Shown here: positions 13,131 through 14,458 of the stretch, one piece after another
Position numbering within the stretch: the stretch's first letter is position 1
Layout: each line of letters starts with the position of its first letter
NCBI GenBank assembly: GCA_002404115.1
Contig: DHJB01000055.1
Span: 53,060 to 67,517, forward strand
Reading direction: 5' to 3'
Length of the DNA stretch: 14,458 nucleotides
Source of the DNA: Microbacteriaceae bacterium UBA4731
GTDB taxonomy: Bacteria; Actinomycetota; Actinomycetes; Actinomycetales; Microbacteriaceae
Notes under the pieces: model-generated
What the model was told of the DNA's origin: nothing
What the model saw: only the letters and a program-made list of their open reading frames with translations
Database searches by the model: none
Made by a program: the position numbers and the translations under genes

Positions 13131-13607
13131 TCAGGGCGCGACCGGCGTGGCTTCCCCGCCGGTGATGCGCAGCAGTTCGTCGAACGAGGTCGGGAACACC
13201 GTGTGCGCGTGCCCCGCCGCGGCCCAGACCACGGGGAACTCGGCGAGCGCGACATCCACCAGCGTGCGCAGTGGCGACGGATGCCCCACCGGCGCGACGC
13301 CGCCGATCACCTGCCCCGTGGCCTGCTTGACGACATCCTTGGACGCACGCCCGATCGTGCCGCCGAGCCGCTCGCCCAGCCACGCGGCATCCACCCGGTG
13401 CGCTCCGGAGGTCAGCACGAGCAGCGGCTCGTCGTCGAGGGTGAAGATGAGCGAGTTGGCGATCGCGCCTACCTCGATGCCGAGCGCAGCGGCGGCGGCC
13501 TGGGCCGTCGTCGTCGCGTCGTCGAACCAGCGGATCTCCGGGTCGATGCCCAGGGCGAGCAGGGCCTCACGGACTCGGTCGACGGCGGGATGCTCGGTGT
13601 TCACCAT
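13131..13607 (-). CDS. YbaK/EbsC-family protein (aminoacyl-tRNA deacylase-like)
   Basis: 158 residues, the normal length of a stand-alone YbaK/ProX domain, which removes wrongly attached amino acids from tRNA (for example Cys-tRNA(Pro)). Visible motifs are 'GAIANSLIFTLDDEPLLVLT' (47-66), 'SGAHRVDAAWLGERLG' (67-82), 'ASKDVVKQATGQVIGGVAPV' (88-107) and 'HTVFPTSFDELLRITGG' (135-151). In Escherichia coli YbaK the first motif has a catalytic Lys (K-T/S-L); here that place is Asn51 (ANSLIF), so the specificity or chemistry may differ, or this is a subfamily trait. ATG 13607 has TAGGCT exactly 6 nt upstream and no ribosome site, suggesting a leaderless mRNA. It is divergent from the gamma-CA gene. 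Confidence 0.92.
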   Translation of the reverse strand: MVNTEHPAVDRVREALLALGIDPEIRWFDDATTTAQAAAAALGIEVGAIANSLIFTLDDEPLLVLTSGAHRVDAAWLGERLGGTIGRASKDVVKQATGQVIGGVAPVGHPSPLRTLVDVALAEFPVVWAAAGHAHTVFPTSFDELLRITGGEATPVAP

Positions 13608-13613
13608 GCCGAA

Positions 13614-13619
13614 AGCCTA
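13614..13619 (-). promoter_or_regulatory. -10 element TAGGCT of a leaderless promoter for the YbaK gene
   Basis: On the minus strand TAGGCT, ttcggc, ATG (13607). Paired back-to-back with an identical box on the plus strand (13636-13641), 16 bp apart. Confidence 0.6.
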
Positions 13620-13635
13620 CGAGAGTTGCCCCGAC

Positions 13636-13641
13636 TAGGCT
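13636..13641 (+). promoter_or_regulatory. -10 element TAGGCT of a leaderless promoter for the gamma-CA gene
   Basis: TAGGCT, gcgggt, ATG (13648). The -35 position of each divergent promoter falls on the -10 of the other, so RNA polymerase could probably occupy only one side at a time. Confidence 0.6.
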
Positions 13642-13647
13642 GCGGGT

Positions 13648-14184
13648 ATGTCAACCGATCCCTCCGCGCGCATCATCACGCTCCCCCAGACTGCGACCCC
13701 GAGCATCGCCGACACCGCCTTCGTGGCGCCCGGCGCCGTCATCGTCGGCAACGTCACCCTCCACGACCGGGCGAGCGTCTGGTACAACTCCGTGCTCCGC
13801 GCCGAACAGGAGCCGATCACGATCGGCGCCGGCTCCAACCTGCAGGACAACGTCTCCTGCCACGTCGACCGCGGCTTCCCGCTCACCGTCGGCCGCAACG
13901 TCTCGGTCGGCCACGGCGCCGTGCTGCACGGCTGCACGATCGAAGACGACGTCCTGGTCGGGATGGCGTCCACCGTCATGAACGGCGCGGTCATCGGCAC
14001 CGGATCGCTCGTCGCGGCCGGGGCCGTCGTGCTGGAGGGCACCGTGGTTCCGCCCGGATCGCTCGTCGCGGGCGTGCCGGCGAAGGTGCGGCGCGAGCTG
14101 ACCGACGACGAGATCGCCGGCATCCGCCACAACGCCGAGACCTACCTCGAGCACGTCGCCCTGCACAGCGCCGCGACCGCGTAG
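13648..14184 (+). CDS. Gamma-carbonic anhydrase family protein (left-handed beta-helix)
   Basis: 178 residues of hexapeptide repeats (about 20-145) that form a left-handed beta-helix, followed by a C-terminal helix (150-175). The family signature is clear: 'SVWYNSVLRAE' (43-53), 'PITIGAGSNLQDN' (56-68), 'VSVGHGAVLHGC' (85-96), 'VGMASTVMNGA' (104-114) and 'VAGVPAKVRREL' (140-151). His72, His89 and His94 match the three zinc ligands of gamma-carbonic anhydrases. Related proteins (YrdA, PaaY, CaiE) are often without proven anhydrase activity, so CO2 hydration is possible but not certain. ATG 13648 follows a TAGGCT box by 6 nt without a ribosome site. A 24-bp stem hairpin follows the stop. Confidence 0.94.
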   Translation: MSTDPSARIITLPQTATPSIADTAFVAPGAVIVGNVTLHDRASVWYNSVLRAEQEPITIGAGSNLQDNVSCHVDRGFPLTVGRNVSVGHGAVLHGCTIEDDVLVGMASTVMNGAVIGTGSLVAAGAVVLEGTVVPPGSLVAGVPAKVRRELTDDEIAGIRHNAETYLEHVALHSAATA

Positions 14185-14198
14185 GAGCGAGGGAGGTA

Positions 14199-14260
14199 CG
14201 CGGGAAGTGCGCCGTTTCGCGGAGGGCGCGCGCCACCCGCGAAACGGCGCAGTTCCCGCG
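14199..14260. terminator. Long two-way hairpin after the gamma-CA gene
   Basis: 14199-14222 pairs with 14237-14260 over 24 positions with one mismatch (14207/14252). The core is GCGCCGTTTCGCGG (14209-14222) with CCGCGAAACGGCGC (14237-14250), around a 14-nt loop that itself contains GCGCGC. It starts 15 nt after the stop of the plus-strand gene and lies 40 nt beyond the stop of the minus-strand partial gene, so it can end both. The sequence AATTTT follows at 14268-14273. Confidence 0.75.
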
Positions 14261-14299
14261 CAGGTCAATTTTCCGGATCCCCCGCCCGCGCCACTCGCC

Positions 14300-14458
14300 C
14301 TACCCGAGCGGGCGACCGCCGAGGGTGAGCTCCACCACCCGGGCCGGCTGCGGGGCCGAGCAGCAGGCGCCGCCCAGGTCGTCCGCCTCGGCATCCGCCC
14401 CGCAGACTCCCGTCTCCGGCAGCACGAGTCGCACCTCGCGGGCGGCGGCGTGGTCGCC
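14300..14458 (-). CDS. 3' end of an unidentified gene with a cysteine-containing tail
   Basis: The last 52 codons and TAG stop lie in the window; the rest is beyond the right edge. The frame has high third-position GC and reads 'REVRLVLPETGVCGADAEA', then 'GGACCSAP' and 'VVELTLGGRPLG'. One Cys follows LPETGV and a Cys-Cys pair lies 13 residues further on. The phrase 'LVLPETGVC...CC' reminds me of the C-termini of some actinobacterial flavoprotein oxidoreductases found near arsenic genes, but this is a recollection from a short tail and I do not assign a function. Confidence 0.6.
   Translation of the reverse strand, partial: GDHAAAREVRLVLPETGVCGADAEADDLGGACCSAPQPARVVELTLGGRPLG

Overview
This looks like a chromosomal segment of a high-GC Gram-positive actinobacterium, most likely a member of Microbacteriaceae. 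The pointers are very high GC with strong third-position GC, a SigK/RskA-type sigma/anti-sigma pair, a MarP-type CvpA-protease fusion, a galactose-1-phosphate uridylyltransferase of the zinc-cysteine-less type, and several genes whose start codon lies exactly 6 nt after a TAGGCT -10 hexamer (leaderless transcription). No insertion sequence, integrase, phage gene or CRISPR array was found; the region is ordinary core/housekeeping chromosome with some local oddities.

Layout. 1-141 is the 3' end of pstB (phosphate import ATPase). A long inverted repeat separates it from a convergent class-IV aminotransferase (289-1176, minus). Upstream of that, also on minus, come an anti-sigma factor (rskA, 1203-2060) and a SigK-like sigma gene that overlap by ATGA. 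The sigma gene has lost its recognisable N-terminus (region 2.1), and the 2522-2784 leader holds nested inverted repeats instead. Next on minus is a conserved protein of unknown function with an HExxH motif (2785-3414). It is followed by a plus-strand tRNA-Lys(TTT) (3510-3582), then a minus-strand block: a possible 30-residue ORF, a degenerate-looking HD-domain protein (3701-4237) and a PTP-type phosphatase (4367-5068). A plus-strand MarP-like serine protease (5239-6420) follows.

The centre is a galactose (Leloir) locus. Minus strand: DeoR regulator -> aldose 1-epimerase -> DUF445 membrane protein, the last two overlapping by 8 nt. Plus strand, divergent: galT -> galK, overlapping by ATGA. 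The 85-bp AT-richer gap between deoR and galT is the obvious control region. The epimerase makes alpha-sugar, GalK phosphorylates galactose and GalT exchanges it with UDP-glucose; galE is not in the window.

The right end has a lipoprotein amino-acid-type ABC substrate-binding protein (12140-13036, minus) without its permease, a YbaK-family deacylase (13131-13607, minus) and a gamma-carbonic-anhydrase-like protein (13648-14184, plus). The last two are driven by back-to-back leaderless promoters in a 40-bp gap. A partial minus-strand gene with a Cys-rich tail runs off the end (14300-14458).

Three convergent gene ends (pstB/aminotransferase, galK/binding protein, gamma-CA/partial gene) carry long near-perfect hairpins that probably act as two-way terminators. 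I found no clear new multi-gene system. The most notable points are the N-truncated sigK, the leaderless TAGGCT promoter set, and a hexamer (GGATGC/GCATCC) that is strongly over-represented on both strands and seems to influence codon choice.
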